Assembly: GCF_014138285.1 (NCBI RefSeq)
Contig: NZ_JACGXN010000006.1
Location: forward strand, 124,001-188,000
Length of the DNA: 64,000 nucleotides
Direction: 5' to 3'
Source: Phyllobacterium myrsinacearum
GTDB taxonomy: Bacteria > Pseudomonadota > Alphaproteobacteria > Rhizobiales > Rhizobiaceae
Positions 63,859 through 64,000 of the stretch are shown here, one piece after another; the first letter of the stretch is position 1, and each line of letters opens with the position of its first letter. Below the pieces are notes generated by a model that worked only from the letters and a program-made list of their open reading frames with translations, ran no database searches and was not told the DNA's origin. The position numbers and the translations under genes were made by a program.

Positions 63859-64000
63859 CTAGGGGTGACTGATCTTTGGCCCGATATGCGCCGGAATTGG
63901 ACATTGATACGGGCGTCCTTCGGTTTTTTCCAGCCACTCGGCCTTTGCCTGCGCCAGGAGATGGGGGTTGAGAACAAGATCAAGGCCAGTTGCGGCCAGG
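63859..64000 (-). CDS. C-terminal end of an AbgB-like M20 amidohydrolase (partial)
   Basis: Only the last 46 residues are inside the window. They contain NPHLLAQAKAEWLEKTEG and a YQCPIPAHIGPK ending, which I recognise as the C-terminus of M20-family amidohydrolases of the aminobenzoyl-glutamate utilisation (AbgB) type. The stop codon is at 63859-63861. The catalytic and metal-binding parts lie outside the window. Confidence 0.6.
   Translation of the reverse strand, partial: LAATGLDLVLNPHLLAQAKAEWLEKTEGRPYQCPIPAHIGPKISHP

Overview
The window reads as a chromosomal or megaplasmid segment of a Rhizobiales alphaproteobacterium, most likely Brucellaceae-like (Ochrobactrum/Brucella or a close relative). 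The basis is a bioBFDAZ biotin operon with a GntR-type BioR regulator and BioR boxes, moderately high GC, the richness in peptide and betaine ABC transporters, and alphaproteobacterial gene families throughout. No rRNA, tRNA, CRISPR array, insertion sequence or prophage was seen. Genus is an inference.

Left end (1-6130): the 5' part of a Hint-domain protein, an AraC regulator divergent from a dicarboxylate:cation symporter, an L,D-transpeptidase with a clear terminator, and a lone serine recombinase.

Organosulfur region (6539-33002), the most striking part. Five leftward genes (6539-12886) encode an SsuD-like sulfonate monooxygenase, a PHBH-type FAD monooxygenase, a DszB-like desulfinase homologue, an SfnG-like flavin monooxygenase and a peptide-type ABC binding protein. 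Divergent from them, six rightward genes (13171-19676) encode a complete DppBCDF-type transporter, an aldo/keto reductase and a flavoprotein. Three more paralogous binding proteins (19700-24536) face a LysR regulator. A second leftward run (25966-32864) holds two tandem copies of a DszC-like acyl-CoA-dehydrogenase-fold oxygenase plus DszA-like LLM monooxygenase, a CPxC thioredoxin-like protein between them and an FMO-like monooxygenase at the front. The window therefore has homologues of all three carbon-sulfur-cleaving steps of the 4S route (DszC, DszA, DszB) next to a multi-receptor importer. The working model is import of organosulfur compounds, S-oxidation, C-S cleavage to a sulfinate and release of sulfite under sulfur limitation.

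Middle (33198-43496): a small lipoprotein, a TetR regulator, a small membrane protein, a one-chain dihydroxyacetone kinase, and bioB-bioF-bioD-bioA-bioZ, each overlapping the next by 4 nt, with BioR boxes in front of bioB and of bioR itself.

Right part (43497-64000): oleate hydratase, RsgA, a VapC/Phd-type toxin-antitoxin pair with a 30-bp operator dyad, an XRE regulator, a proVWX glycine betaine importer, a paired DMT transporter and an MFS permease. Then comes a GntR-controlled locus of a GsiABCD-like peptide/glutathione importer with a cytoplasmic GGT-family hydrolase, followed by an orphan HigA-like protein, a DedA protein and the 3' end of an AbgB-like M20 amidohydrolase.
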